Below, one piece after another: positions 1-8,403 of a stretch of 64,000 nt of DNA. Position 1 is the first letter of the stretch. Each line of letters begins with the position of its first letter. Below the pieces are notes generated by a model. That model ran no database searches and had not been told where the DNA came from. It saw only the letters and a program-made list of their open reading frames with translations. A program made the translations under genes and the position numbers. Origin of the DNA: Candidatus Copromonas faecavium (nom. illeg.) (GTDB lineage Bacteria; Bacillota; Clostridia; Lachnospirales; Lachnospiraceae); the NCBI GenBank assembly GCA_018712915.1, contig DVGC01000006.1, forward strand, positions 1-64,000, given 5' to 3'.

Positions 1-156
1 TGAGCCTCCTTCTACTGCTGTCAGAAGGAGAGATAACCATACCATGGATGTATGAAAGAGTAAATATCAACTGTGCAGAAGTAAACGCTACTCCCCTTAG
101 GAGAGGTGGAATTTAAAATTTCATTTTTGGAGCGAAAAAGCTGCATTTATCTTTCG

Positions 157-185
157 TTGCAAGTTTTCTCTAATTCTGTTATACT
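157..185 (+). promoter_or_regulatory. Candidate sigma-A promoter, no clear gene behind it
   Basis: TTGCAA and TATACT are separated by 17 bp. The first 290 bases hold no convincing ORF in any frame, so this could start a long leader of the XRE gene or an untranslated RNA. Only the hexamer match supports it. Confidence 0.35.
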
Positions 186-293
186 GTGAGACAGACACAG
201 ATTCTGCAGAAACGCTGAAAAGCAGAAGTGCAGCTTTATCAAAGACAGATTCTTACAAAAACATTAAAAATGCTCATATTTACAAAAATGTAG

Positions 294-322
294 TTGGCGA
301 AACCATATGATGTGTATATAAT
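294..322 (+). promoter_or_regulatory. Likely sigma-A promoter of first XRE gene
   Basis: TTGGCG and a perfect TATAAT are separated by 17 bp, about 140 nt before the XRE start codon. The intervening leader contains a segment that recurs in front of the second XRE gene. Confidence 0.5.
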
Positions 323-462
323 AAAGGCTGGGTATTTCGTTTTGGCTGTAAGCTCTTACTTACCATACGGTTGTCATACTTATATGCGGATGATATCCAA
401 ATGTGGATGATGGACAAAAACGGACAATCCGCTTTTAATAGACTCAAGGAGGAAGGGCAGTT

Positions 463-681
463 ATGGTAAAGTACGACAGACTATGGGAAACGATGAAGCG
501 GAAAAATATCAGCCAATATCGGCTCATTCATCACTACAGGATCAGCGCAGGACAGCTGGGCCGCCTTCGGAAGAATATGTATGTGTCGACTCATACGCTG
601 GAAGCTTTGTGCCGGATATTGGAATGTCCGGTGGAAGAAATTATGGAAATCGTTTTTGATATCCCGGCAGCGGATGAATAG
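463..681 (+). CDS. Small XRE-family HTH regulator (copy 1)
   Basis: This is a 72-residue protein made almost entirely of one Cro/C1-type helix-turn-helix domain, of the short type seen in YozG-like regulators. The recognition-helix region around residues 25-45 (SAGQLGRLRKN) and the ending PVEEIMEIVF are typical. An AGGAGG site precedes the ATG. Copy 2 at 1533 is about 51/65 identical by eye, so this is a recent duplication. It is monocistronic and ends at a strong terminator. DNA binding is inferred from the fold; the target is unknown, and no obvious dyad operator lies between its promoter and start. Confidence 0.85.
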   Translation: MVKYDRLWETMKRKNISQYRLIHHYRISAGQLGRLRKNMYVSTHTLEALCRILECPVEEIMEIVFDIPAADE

Positions 682-705
682 CATATAAGTTTGAAGAGAG
701 CAGAT

Positions 706-743
706 AAGGGAATCCCGTATGAATGGCGGGATTCCCTTTTTTT
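706..743 (+). terminator. Rho-independent terminator after XRE copy 1
   Basis: A perfect 10-bp stem (GGGAATCCCG with CGGGATTCCC), 9-nt loop and T7 tail. Confidence 0.9.
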
Positions 744-902
744 AGAAGTGAGAGAAGAAAACGAGCGGAAAGATATGAATCATATTAGAAATAGAAGAAA
801 CAGATATGAAAAAGTAAACATGAAGGAATAAGCATAATGTAAGAAAAGAGAATGGTGTAAGACAAATTTTGAAACAGACCTCCGGAATAAGAATACAGTC
901 TG

Positions 903-1247
903 CTATTTGTGCCGGCTTTTCAGTTCCCGGCTCCAGCGGTAAATGGTGGAGTTTTCTGCCGGGCAGGAAGACAGGCTGCCATTGATGGCGCTTTCAATGA
1001 TTTCTCTGGAATAGTGTTTGTGTGGAATGATCAGATCGGGAATTTCAAGATGAAGGGCGCCGCATTGCTGGCATTTCAGCCTTCGCAGACGAAAGGTTTG
1101 GATACCGTTAGAATAAATCAGCTGCCGCCGTTTGCTGTCACGGACTTTTACCGGTCCATGACAGCAGGGACAGAAACGCGGTTCAGTGGAAACGGCATAG
1201 AAAATACCGTTCCGGGTTACGATTTGATACGTTTTTAATATTATCAT
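903..1247 (-). CDS. DUF6431-like zinc-ribbon protein
   Basis: This 114-residue protein has two Cys pairs, CPCC near residue 27 and CQQC near residue 60, which probably form one zinc ribbon. A helical tail follows that ends in a motif like the transposase HTH (STIYRWSREL). The family resembles the N-terminal zinc-binding part of ISL3-type transposases, but there is no catalytic domain and no terminal inverted repeat was found around it. AGGGGG lies 6 nt before the ATG. It sits antisense between the two duplicated XRE genes. Role unknown; nucleic-acid binding is the only reasonable inference. Confidence 0.65.
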   Translation of the reverse strand: MIILKTYQIVTRNGIFYAVSTEPRFCPCCHGPVKVRDSKRRQLIYSNGIQTFRLRRLKCQQCGALHLEIPDLIIPHKHYSREIIESAINGSLSSCPAENSTIYRWSRELKSRHK

Positions 1248-1371
1248 TTGTACGCCCCCTGTCAGAGGTAATCTGTTGCTGTAGTTTTACTCGAGAGGGA
1301 ACGAAAGAGAAATGCAAAATGGGTGTGCCCCACTTAAATTAAACGAAATTTGTCTGGTAAATGTGATAAAA

Positions 1372-1389
1372 TGTCGAAAGATATCGACA
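1372..1389. promoter_or_regulatory. Small dyad TGTCGA-N6-TCGACA before XRE copy 2
   Basis: A perfect 6-bp inverted repeat about 140 bp before the second XRE gene. It has the size of a repressor half-site pair, but no promoter hexamers could be assigned with confidence around it. The rest of 1248-1532 contains no convincing gene. Confidence 0.3.
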
Positions 1390-1408
1390 AAAAACTCTCT
1401 GTATCCAA

Positions 1409-1462
1409 AAATGTTGTCAAAATATGGACAATATACAAAAACGGATAATGCATGTTTAATTA
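1409..1462 (+). repeat. Leader segment shared by both XRE genes
   Basis: ATCCAAA...GGACA...ACAAAAACGGATAAT...TTTAAT here resembles positions 395-440 before copy 1 (ACAAAAACGGACAAT). The duplication therefore included upstream regulatory DNA as well as the coding region, with indels between the copies. Confidence 0.5.
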
Positions 1463-1532
1463 AAGCAGCAGATAAAATTTGGAAAAACCAGAACCATAGC
1501 TGCCTATACGAAAGATACAGGGGGAAAATTAC

Positions 1533-1754
1533 ATGGTCAGATACACCAGATTATGGGAGACAATGAAGAGGAAAAATATCAGTCAGTACAGGCTGATCAA
1601 GCATTATGGATTGAGTACCGGCCAGATAAGCCGGCTGAGAAAGAATATGTACGTGTCCACACATACCATTGAGACGCTGTGCAGAATTTTGAATTGTCCT
1701 GTGGAGGATGTGATGGAGGTCGTATTTGACGAGGACAATCCGGATAAGGAGTAG
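1533..1754 (+). CDS. Small XRE-family HTH regulator (copy 2)
   Basis: A 73-residue single-domain Cro/C1-type HTH protein, paralogous to the one at 463 and sharing the run LWETMKRKNISQYRLI. An AGGGGGAA site precedes the ATG. The stop lies 2 nt before the start of the pyruvate-kinase-like gene, so the two are almost certainly co-transcribed and translationally close. That pairing suggests, without proving it, that the regulator or its targets relate to the downstream protein. The upstream 84-residue ORF in the track overlaps this start and has no family features. Confidence 0.85.
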   Translation: MVRYTRLWETMKRKNISQYRLIKHYGLSTGQISRLRKNMYVSTHTIETLCRILNCPVEDVMEVVFDEDNPDKE

Positions 1755-1756
1755 AA

Positions 1757-2869
1757 ATGGAGTTTTATGGTACCCTGGGCCCGGCATGCCGGGACAAAAA
1801 CATACTGAGAAACATGTTTGAAGCCGGTATGACGGGTGTCCGGCTGAATCTGTCTCATGGCGGATTGAAGGAAAACGGGATTCTTATTGAAGAGATGAGA
1901 AAAACAGCAGAAGAGATGGGGATTGTTCCGGAAATCCTTATCGACCTTCAGGGTCCGGAACTGCGGATTGGACGGCTGAGTCAGGAGCTTTTGCTGGAGG
2001 AAGGGGAACGGATTTGTTTTGGAGAAGGCGGCGTTCCGGTTCCGGAAGCGCTGCTCAAATCGCTCTGCCCGGGGGATCATGTTCTTTTGGATGACGGAAA
2101 GCTGGAATTTCTTGTGGAAGGAGAAGGGGAAGGGCAAAAAGAACCGGAGAGCAGAATGATGGCGGATGAAGGGCGAAATGCAGAAAACGAGCCTGGCACC
2201 GGGGATCACGTTCCGGCGTATTTGGGACGGGTTGGCAGCTGCACCGGGATTTATGCCCGGGTATTGCGGGGCGGCCGGATGAAGTCCGGAAAAAGCCTGG
2301 CGGTGGTAGGAAAAGAGATTCCCATGCCCACGCTGACGGCGCAGGATCTGGAAAATCTCATTCTGGCGCCTTCTTTTGGCGTGACCGGGGTTATGCTTCC
2401 TTTTGTGAGGAGCAAGGAGGATCTGCTTGCTTTGCGTGAGGCGCTTTTATCTTCAGGCGCCGGAAAAATTCGGATTTTTGCCAAGATTGAAAACCAGCAG
2501 GGAGTTCACGCCATCGAGGAACTGCTTCCTTATTGTGATCAGGTGGTGATTGCCCGGGGAGATTTGGGAAATTCCATGCCCCTCTGGCAGCTGCCGGGAA
2601 CACAAAAACGGCTTGCCGTTTCCTGTATCAGGGCGGGAAAGCCGTTTATGGTTGTAACGGAGCTTCTGTCCTCCATGGCCGAACGGGCGGTTCCCACCCG
2701 GGCGGAGGTCAGTGATATTTATAATGCAGTTTGCGACGGGGCGTCCTCTCTGATGCTGACCGGAGAAACGGCGGCCGGAAGCTATCCGGCAGAAGCCATG
2801 GAATATCTGGTCAGGACAGCTTCTGAGGCTATGAAGGACTGCGCCTTATCTGGACAGGATAGCCTCTGA
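1757..2869 (+). CDS. Pyruvate-kinase-like protein lacking C-terminal domain
   Basis: The 370 residues match the barrel of pyruvate kinase. Motifs seen are RLNLSHG near residue 30 (usually RLNFSHG), the signature RIFAKIENQQGVH with the catalytic Lys, ARGDLG, and the PTRAEVSD...GETAAG block near the end. Bacterial pyruvate kinases run to about 470-590 residues. Here the effector-binding C-terminal domain is absent and the B domain carries an acidic low-complexity insert around residues 115-155. It could still convert phosphoenolpyruvate and ADP to pyruvate and ATP, or be a diverged paralogue with another role. GGAG precedes the ATG. The stop lies inside a 43-bp tandem repeat. Confidence 0.75.
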   Translation: MEFYGTLGPACRDKNILRNMFEAGMTGVRLNLSHGGLKENGILIEEMRKTAEEMGIVPEILIDLQGPELRIGRLSQELLLEEGERICFGEGGVPVPEALLKSLCPGDHVLLDDGKLEFLVEGEGEGQKEPESRMMADEGRNAENEPGTGDHVPAYLGRVGSCTGIYARVLRGGRMKSGKSLAVVGKEIPMPTLTAQDLENLILAPSFGVTGVMLPFVRSKEDLLALREALLSSGAGKIRIFAKIENQQGVHAIEELLPYCDQVVIARGDLGNSMPLWQLPGTQKRLAVSCIRAGKPFMVVTELLSSMAERAVPTRAEVSDIYNAVCDGASSLMLTGETAAGSYPAEAMEYLVRTASEAMKDCALSGQDSL

Positions 2870-2935
2870 GGTCATGAAGGACTGCGTCGTATCTGGTCAG
2901 GATGGGTGCTGAGGCTGCGAAGGCCTGCTTCTGTT
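2822..2935. repeat. 43-bp imperfect tandem repeat at 3' end of the PK-like gene
   Basis: TCTGAGG..ATGAAGGACTGCG...TATCTGG.CAGGAT occurs at 2822 and again at 2865. Decaying copies of the ATGAAGG.CTG core continue to about 2950. The repeat spans the stop codon of the PK-like gene and runs up to the convergent DUF4317 gene. Confidence 0.7.
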
Positions 2936-2938
2936 TGG

Positions 2939-4084
2939 CTATGAAGGCCTGTTCTCTGCGCTCCACATCTTTACGGGCATGCCGTTGACTTCCACATTAT
3001 CTTCTACAGCAATGACCAGAAAGCGGCGTCCGTCAATGAATTTTGTTTCTACCAAATCCAGCCGGTCGGGGTTGACTTTGATGTCCACGTCCGGCGTTTT
3101 TACTGCAAATTTTCCGGCTCCGGTGATGGCTGGAAGCAGGATTGCCGTGTCTTCCCCGGCGGCTTCCTCGTAGGCTTTGTCAAAGTGCTCCAGCTGCTCC
3201 GGCTGAACGCCGCTTTTTTCCAGGAGCTCGCGGACCTGAGATTTTCCCAGCGTGACCGGCTCCATATCTTCCTTGTGCTCTTCTTCCAGTTCGGCTAAGG
3301 TTTCATGAATCTGGCGGACGATCTCATATTCACATTCCTCCCCCAGCGTATCGGTCAGAATCTCATGGAACGCTTCCTTCTGAGCCTTAAAGGAAATGGG
3401 AGAGGGAGCGCCAAGGCATGCTTCGATAAATTCCGTATGAAGCGCCTCGGGATTTTTGGAAAAGTATAAAAGGCCATGGATGTCGGTGCTGCGGTCATTA
3501 AATGCCGGGAATAAAAAGCCGGTCATGGGCGGCTGCACCCACCAGTCTCTGGGCCGTTCTTCGATGGCATTGGTCATTTCATTATAGGAGAGCCCAGGCT
3601 CGGAGAGCTTTACCGGGCAGATGCAGCAGAGGATATGGTGATACACTTCGTCGGATGCATCGAACATTTCCTCCCCGTCCAGAGCTTTTCCCGGGATGTC
3701 GTAAGCACTGTGGATCAGAATGATGTAATAATTTTCCCCATAATCATAGGATTCGATGACTTTCTCATAAAATGCGTCTACGGTTTCGTCATCGGTGAGC
3801 TTTTCTTCCCGCAGCTTCATTAAAAGCGCGTGAGCGCTGTCCGGACCCTCGTCGTGGATGGAATATTCCAGATTGTGCAGATTTTTTCCCAGGGTGCCGG
3901 ACAGCGTTTTTTTGAAAATTTCGTAATATTTAAAAATTTCTTCCTCTGACAGAGCGAAGAATGCTTCTTTCAATTTTGTTTTTATCTGTTTTTCCGCGTC
4001 CACGTAGCATCCGCAGATGCGGGTGATGGCGTTGTTGTCTTTTTTGAATTGTTTCTTAATTTCAGAAATTTCCCGTTTATTCAT
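2939..4084 (-). CDS. DUF4317 family protein
   Basis: 381 residues, soluble and acidic, matching the clostridial DUF4317 family along its length. It begins MNKREISEIKKQFKKDN and has no signal peptide, membrane segment or recognised catalytic motif. It is the last gene of a leftward set with the Nudix hydrolase and MBL-fold protein (77-nt and 30-nt gaps). The function of the family is unknown. The C-terminal third contains several conserved hydrophobic/charged strands, which suggests a folded domain rather than a linker. Confidence 0.75.
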   Translation of the reverse strand: MNKREISEIKKQFKKDNNAITRICGCYVDAEKQIKTKLKEAFFALSEEEIFKYYEIFKKTLSGTLGKNLHNLEYSIHDEGPDSAHALLMKLREEKLTDDETVDAFYEKVIESYDYGENYYIILIHSAYDIPGKALDGEEMFDASDEVYHHILCCICPVKLSEPGLSYNEMTNAIEERPRDWWVQPPMTGFLFPAFNDRSTDIHGLLYFSKNPEALHTEFIEACLGAPSPISFKAQKEAFHEILTDTLGEECEYEIVRQIHETLAELEEEHKEDMEPVTLGKSQVRELLEKSGVQPEQLEHFDKAYEEAAGEDTAILLPAITGAGKFAVKTPDVDIKVNPDRLDLVETKFIDGRRFLVIAVEDNVEVNGMPVKMWSAENRPS

Positions 4085-4161
4085 GATGTCACTCCAATTT
4101 TTTGATGATGCAATAGCCGCCGGGGATGATGAGATACCGATCGAAAGTCCTGCACTGCGAG

Positions 4162-4716
4162 TCAGATGTTCTTTTTAAGCAGGCGCTCCGCGTAATACAT
4201 GGCGGCGACATGGACCGCCTGAACCAGCCCGCCGTCTTTTAAGAGCTGTTCAGTTTCTTCTGCGGAAAGCACGACCACCTCGATGTCCTCTGTAGAATCC
4301 AGATGCTGTTCACGAACCTTCCGGCAGCCGGTAATCAGATAGCAGTGGGCGAAGTTGCTGAGAGAAGAGGCGTTGGGCGCCACTTTGCAGAGGAAAACCG
4401 GTTCGTTTCCTGCATAACCGGTTTCTTCCAGAAGCTCTCTGGCCGCCCCTGCCTTCGGATCGGCGTCGGAGGCTTCCATACAGCCGGCAGGAAGCTCCAG
4501 AAGAATCTGCCTGGTACCGTGGCGGTACTGACGCACAAAGATAAACTCCTCTTCTGTTGTGACGGCCACGGCGACGACGAAGTCGGGGATAGTATTGACG
4601 TAGAACGGCGAGATTTTCGTTCCGTCAGGCAATTCGCAGTCATCTGCGTGCAGATTGATCCAACGGTCTTTGATGATGGTTTTGGAACCGCGGCAGATCC
4701 AGGGTTTGATGGGCAT
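4162..4716 (-). CDS. Nudix hydrolase, ADP-ribose pyrophosphatase type
   Basis: 184 residues with the ADP-ribose/NDP-sugar pyrophosphatase layout: an N-terminal strand region containing VRQYRHGTRQ, then a Nudix box ending AARELLEETGY near residues 90-100. The loop between the first Gly of the box (AGCMEAS) and REL is one residue longer than the textbook spacing, so the usual Glu position is occupied by Asp/Ala. Members hydrolyse ADP-ribose or similar nucleotides to AMP and sugar phosphate. GAAAGGAGCG precedes the ATG. It lies between the MBL-fold and DUF4317 genes in one leftward operon. Confidence 0.85.
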   Translation of the reverse strand: MPIKPWICRGSKTIIKDRWINLHADDCELPDGTKISPFYVNTIPDFVVAVAVTTEEEFIFVRQYRHGTRQILLELPAGCMEASDADPKAGAARELLEETGYAGNEPVFLCKVAPNASSLSNFAHCYLITGCRKVREQHLDSTEDIEVVVLSAEETEQLLKDGGLVQAVHVAAMYYAERLLKKNI

Positions 4717-4746
4717 GTCTCGCTCCTTTCCCCATCCGGGATGCTC

Positions 4747-5556
4747 CTATAAAGCGATCAGACTTTCGTCATCCGGGACGTAAATATTTCCGCTGTAATA
4801 GCGTTTTCCTTCACTCTTATAAAGCCGTTCCCTTCCGGCCACATTGCTGTCTTCTGTGTGCCAGAGCACCAGATTGGGGATTCCCATGGCCTCTGCCAGT
4901 TCGCAGGCATCCTTGACGGTGCTGTGATGTTTTTCATAGGGTTTCCAGATATCCCGCTCTACATAGAGGCAGAAGGCCTCATGGAGCAGCCAGTCGGTGC
5001 CCCGTATGTACCGTTCGCACACGGGATTATAGGGCTCGTCTCCAAAAAAGGTCAGTTTTTTCCCGTTATTTAACACAAGGGTGCAGCCGAACTGCTTAAG
5101 CTTGGTGGAATGAATATCGAAAAAGGTGACATCATAACTGAGGATATGCTTTCTCTCTCCATCCTTTACCACCTCAAAATGGATGCGATCGTCCAGAAGG
5201 TTATAAAACTTGTCCTGGATGGTCAGCCGGCACAGGGTTTTTATGGTGTCCACCAGTTCCTCATGACAGTAGATCCAGGCGTCTCCCGGATATTCGTCCC
5301 GCCGCATTTTGGTGGCGATCATGCGGATCATCCAGACCACGCCGAGGACATGATCCGTATGGGCATGGGTCACGAAAAGATGATGGATCCGCTCGATGGG
5401 TACCTGCATATTGTCCAGGATTTTTAAAATCTGGTTGCCGCCTCCGGCATCCACCATAAAATATTCGTCGCTGTCTCTTAAGGCAAAGCAGGTATTATAG
5501 AGGTTGGTAACGGTGGCGTTCCCTGTTCCGAAAACATAGAGAAGCTCTCTGTCCAT
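4747..5556 (-). CDS. MBL-fold hydrolase, RNase Z-like
   Basis: The 363-residue track ORF is over-extended. The ATG giving MDRELLYVFGTGNA has an AAGGGGGAC ribosome site directly before it, leaving 269 residues. The metallo-beta-lactamase metal motif THAHTDHVLG lies near residues 65-75, followed by the later Asp (FFGDEP) and His (KHHSTVKDA, LWHTED) ligands. The overall order resembles RNase Z/ElaC-like and phosphodiesterase-like MBL proteins. It lacks a clear exosite insert, so the substrate (tRNA 3' end or another phosphodiester) is not certain. First gene of the leftward operon. Confidence 0.8.
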   Translation of the reverse strand: MDRELLYVFGTGNATVTNLYNTCFALRDSDEYFMVDAGGGNQILKILDNMQVPIERIHHLFVTHAHTDHVLGVVWMIRMIATKMRRDEYPGDAWIYCHEELVDTIKTLCRLTIQDKFYNLLDDRIHFEVVKDGERKHILSYDVTFFDIHSTKLKQFGCTLVLNNGKKLTFFGDEPYNPVCERYIRGTDWLLHEAFCLYVERDIWKPYEKHHSTVKDACELAEAMGIPNLVLWHTEDSNVAGRERLYKSEGKRYYSGNIYVPDDESLIAL

Positions 5557-5586
5557 GAAAAAGTCCCCCTTATAACATTTCGTTTG

Positions 5587-5615
5587 TTGTCTTTTAAATA
5601 CGATTATGTTACTAT
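5587..5615 (+). promoter_or_regulatory. Sigma-A promoter for fbp
   Basis: TTGTCT-N17-TACTAT, about 110 nt before the fbp start and overlapping a leftward promoter on the other strand. Confidence 0.5.
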
Positions 5616-5634
5616 AAAATGGAAAGAAAAGCAA
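5606..5634 (-). promoter_or_regulatory. Sigma-A promoter for the MBL-Nudix-DUF4317 operon
   Basis: On the minus strand TTGCTT-N17-TAACAT, about 45 nt before the ribosome site. It interlocks with the rightward fbp promoter, so the two cannot easily fire at once. Confidence 0.45.
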
Positions 5635-5728
5635 TTCCCGGAGGCAGGAAAAATAAAGACAGGCGGCAGAATCAGGCAAAGACAGGAGGAAACTTCCGGC
5701 TTTTCCGGGCACCAGGGAGGAAAAATCA

Positions 5729-7666
5729 ATGAGAGATTTGGCGTATTTGAAGCTGCTGGCCAAGGAATACCCGACGGTGAAAGCAGCCTCCAGCGAAATT
5801 ATCAATCTGATGGCGATCCGCGGCCTTCCAAAAGGCACGGAATATTTTTTCAGTGACCTTCATGGAGAATATGAGGCCTTTGTCCATCTGCTGCGAAGTG
5901 CTTCCGGAATCATCCGGGAAAAGATTTCAGAAACCTTTGGCTATGTGATTTCCGACGAGGAAGAAATTGCCCTGGCCAACCTGATTTATTATCCGGAACG
6001 GAATCTGATGGTGGTCCGCAAGGAAGGACGGCTGAATGAAGACTGGCAGAAGGTAATGATTTACCGCCTGGTGCGGATCTGCAAGGAAGTATCCTCTAAA
6101 TATACCAGATCCAAGGTCCGCAAAAAAATGCCGCCGGATTTTGCCTATATCATCGACGAGCTGCTTCATGTGGATTACAGCGATGAGAATAAGAAAATCT
6201 ACTATGATGAGATTATCCATTCCATTATTGATATTGGGATGGGAACGGAGTTTATCAAGGCACTTTGCTATCTCATACAGAATTTAACCATTGATAATCT
6301 GCATATTATCGGAGATATTTTCGACCGGGGGCCCCGGGCGGACATCATTATGGACGAGCTGATGCAGTTTCATGATGTGGACATCCAGTGGGGCAACCAT
6401 GATATTTCCTGGATGGGGGCTGCGACGGGAAATCTGGCCTGTATCTGCAATGTGCTGCGCATTGCGATCCGGTATAATTGCTTTGACTTGCTGGAGGATG
6501 GATATGGAATCAATTTAAGGCCCCTGTCCATGTTTGCTGCCCAGGTTTATAAAGATGATCCATGCAGCCGTTTCATGCCGAAGATTCTGGATGAGAACAT
6601 TTACGATGCTGTGGATCCGGGGCTGGCGGCCAAGATGCACAAGGCCATTGCCATCATCCAGTTTAAGGTGGAGGGGCAGATTATCAAACGCCATCCCGAA
6701 TACCAGATGAATGACAGGATGCATTTGACGGCCATCGATTTTGAAAAGGGAACCGTTGTCATTCGCGGTAAGGAATATAAGCTTTTGGATACGAATCTGC
6801 CGACGGTGGACCCCAAGGATCCGCTGAAGCTGACGAAGGAAGAAAGCGAGCTGATTCATAACCTCTGTACATCCTTTAAGCACAGCGGCAAGCTTCACCG
6901 CCATATCCGGTTCCTGTATTCCCATGGCGGCATGTACAAATGCTGCAACTCCAATCTTCTGTATCATGGCTGCATTCCCATGAAGGAAAACGGAGATTTT
7001 GATGAGATGAGCATGAACGGCATCATTTATTCCGGAAAGCGGATGCTGGACTTTATTGAGGATGCGGTGAAGATGGCCTATTTCCTGCCGGAAGATGATT
7101 CTTCCAGGGAATGGTATAAGGATTTTATGTGGTATTTGTGGTGCGGTCCCAAGTCTCCCGTTTATGGGAAGGATAATATGGCCACGTTTGAGAATTATTT
7201 TGTGGCGGACAAGTCTGCTGGCAAGGAAAATATGAATCCTTATTACAAGCTCAGCGAGAAAGAAGAATTTTGTGACAAGATTTTAAAGGAATTTGGTCTT
7301 CCGCTGGAGGGCTCCCATATCATCAACGGCCATGTGCCGGTAAAGCTGAAGGACGGGGAGAGTCCGATTAAGGGCAACGGAAAGCTTTATATCATTGACG
7401 GCGGTTTATCGAAATCCTATCAGCCCAAAACGGGAATTGCCGGTTATACGCTGATTTTTAATTCCCGCCATCTGGCTCTGGCAGAGCATAAGCCTTTTGA
7501 CCGGAACCATGAAAATACGCCCAAGGTGACCATTGTGGAAAATATGCAGAAACGGGTGATGGTGGCGGATACGGATACGGGAAAAATGCTGGCGGAAAAG
7601 ATTTCCGATTTGAAGGAGCTGCTGGCTGCTTACCGGGGCGGCATTATTAAGGAAAAAGTAGATTAA
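5729..7666 (+). CDS. fbp: Fructose-1,6-bisphosphatase, class III
   Basis: 645 residues, the usual length for the class III enzyme of Firmicutes. It removes the 1-phosphate of fructose 1,6-bisphosphate in gluconeogenesis. It has the calcineurin-like metallophosphatase signatures FSDLHGEYEAF near residue 43, IGDIFDRGPRAD near residue 192 and WGNHDISWMGA near residue 220, followed by the long C-terminal half typical of this class (INGHVPVK, IIDGGLS). GGGAGG precedes the ATG. It is rightward and monocistronic or weakly linked to the HAAS gene. Confidence 0.97.
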   Translation: MRDLAYLKLLAKEYPTVKAASSEIINLMAIRGLPKGTEYFFSDLHGEYEAFVHLLRSASGIIREKISETFGYVISDEEEIALANLIYYPERNLMVVRKEGRLNEDWQKVMIYRLVRICKEVSSKYTRSKVRKKMPPDFAYIIDELLHVDYSDENKKIYYDEIIHSIIDIGMGTEFIKALCYLIQNLTIDNLHIIGDIFDRGPRADIIMDELMQFHDVDIQWGNHDISWMGAATGNLACICNVLRIAIRYNCFDLLEDGYGINLRPLSMFAAQVYKDDPCSRFMPKILDENIYDAVDPGLAAKMHKAIAIIQFKVEGQIIKRHPEYQMNDRMHLTAIDFEKGTVVIRGKEYKLLDTNLPTVDPKDPLKLTKEESELIHNLCTSFKHSGKLHRHIRFLYSHGGMYKCCNSNLLYHGCIPMKENGDFDEMSMNGIIYSGKRMLDFIEDAVKMAYFLPEDDSSREWYKDFMWYLWCGPKSPVYGKDNMATFENYFVADKSAGKENMNPYYKLSEKEEFCDKILKEFGLPLEGSHIINGHVPVKLKDGESPIKGNGKLYIIDGGLSKSYQPKTGIAGYTLIFNSRHLALAEHKPFDRNHENTPKVTIVENMQKRVMVADTDTGKMLAEKISDLKELLAAYRGGIIKEKVD

Positions 7667-7738
7667 AACCGGATGCGGGACGGGAGGGCATATCACTGCC
7701 CTCCCGTGAAGAGAAAGATTGACAGACAGGAGAACGGA

Positions 7739-8287
7739 ATGAGCAGAGAAGAATTTTTACGAGGACTGGAGGAGGCGCTGAAGGGTGAGGTGCCGGCATC
7801 GGTGGTGCGGGATAATCTAAATTATTATTCCTCCTATCTTTCCCAGGAACTGGCAAAAGGAAGAACCATGGATGAAATTGTGGAGGAAATCGGCGAACCA
7901 AGAATCGTTGCCAGGACGATCATTGACGCCGCCGAGGCAGCGGGAGACGGCGGAAACGGTTATGGAGCCTACGAGGACGGTTCTTACAGCCAGGGAAGCT
8001 ATGAGCAGGGGTATGACCAGAACGGATACGGAGGTTCTTACCGGGGCTCTTATGAGGATTCTTCCGGAAAGGGCAATCCCTGGGACAGATGGTTCCGCTC
8101 CGGCCACATCCATTATATTGATTTGAACAAATGGTACTGGAAGCTTCTGTTTGCCGTAATTGCTGTTTTTTTCCTTGTACTGGTTCTCAGTATTGTCAGC
8201 GGAATTTTCTCTTTGCTGTTCCGGTTTGCAGGCCCGATTCTCCTGATTTTATTTCTTTATTGGTTCATTAAAAGTCTGCGGCGATAA
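7739..8287 (+). CDS. HAAS/DUF1700 domain membrane protein
   Basis: The start chosen (MSREEFLRGLEEAL) follows ACAGGAGAA and gives 182 residues; the longer track ORF adds an unlikely N-terminus. Residues 1-70 form the HAAS helical domain (LNYYSSYL, DEIVEEIGEPR), followed by a Gly/Tyr/Ser-rich linker near 75-115 and two transmembrane segments near 130-175. HAAS proteins often work beside PadR regulators to sense or buffer a membrane signal, but no PadR gene is present nearby. Role unknown beyond this. Confidence 0.75.
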   Translation: MSREEFLRGLEEALKGEVPASVVRDNLNYYSSYLSQELAKGRTMDEIVEEIGEPRIVARTIIDAAEAAGDGGNGYGAYEDGSYSQGSYEQGYDQNGYGGSYRGSYEDSSGKGNPWDRWFRSGHIHYIDLNKWYWKLLFAVIAVFFLVLVLSIVSGIFSLLFRFAGPILLILFLYWFIKSLRR

Positions 8288-8319
8288 ATCTTAAAAAAGT
8301 ATGAACTCTCCTGAAAAGG

Positions 8320-8348
8320 TTGACAAAAAGACGATCAATAAATATAAT
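8320..8348 (+). promoter_or_regulatory. Consensus sigma-A promoter for the NlpC/P60 gene
   Basis: TTGACA-N17-TATAAT, a perfect match to consensus with ideal spacing. It is followed by a 70-nt leader that holds three phased repeats. Confidence 0.85.
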
Positions 8349-8352
8349 CTGT

Positions 8353-8403
8353 TTGTAACAACTTTTAATAATTTTGTAATAAATGCAGATATAATTGTAA
8401 TAA
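8353..8403 (+). promoter_or_regulatory. Three TTGTAAYAA repeats with exact 21-bp period
   Basis: TTGTAACAA, TTGTAATAA and TTGTAATAA begin at 8353, 8374 and 8395. Each contains TGTAAY, the half-site of the WalR (YycF) box, and 21 bp is two helical turns. The repeats begin at the expected transcription start, where a bound protein would block or modulate the promoter. Confidence 0.45.

Noticed and set aside
903-1247. Insertion sequence carrying the DUF6431-like gene
   Set aside because: No terminal inverted repeats or target duplication around it and no transposase catalytic domain.
1312-1566. 84-residue ORF before XRE copy 2
   Set aside because: Overlaps the XRE start, lies in leader sequence duplicated from copy 1, and has no ribosome site.
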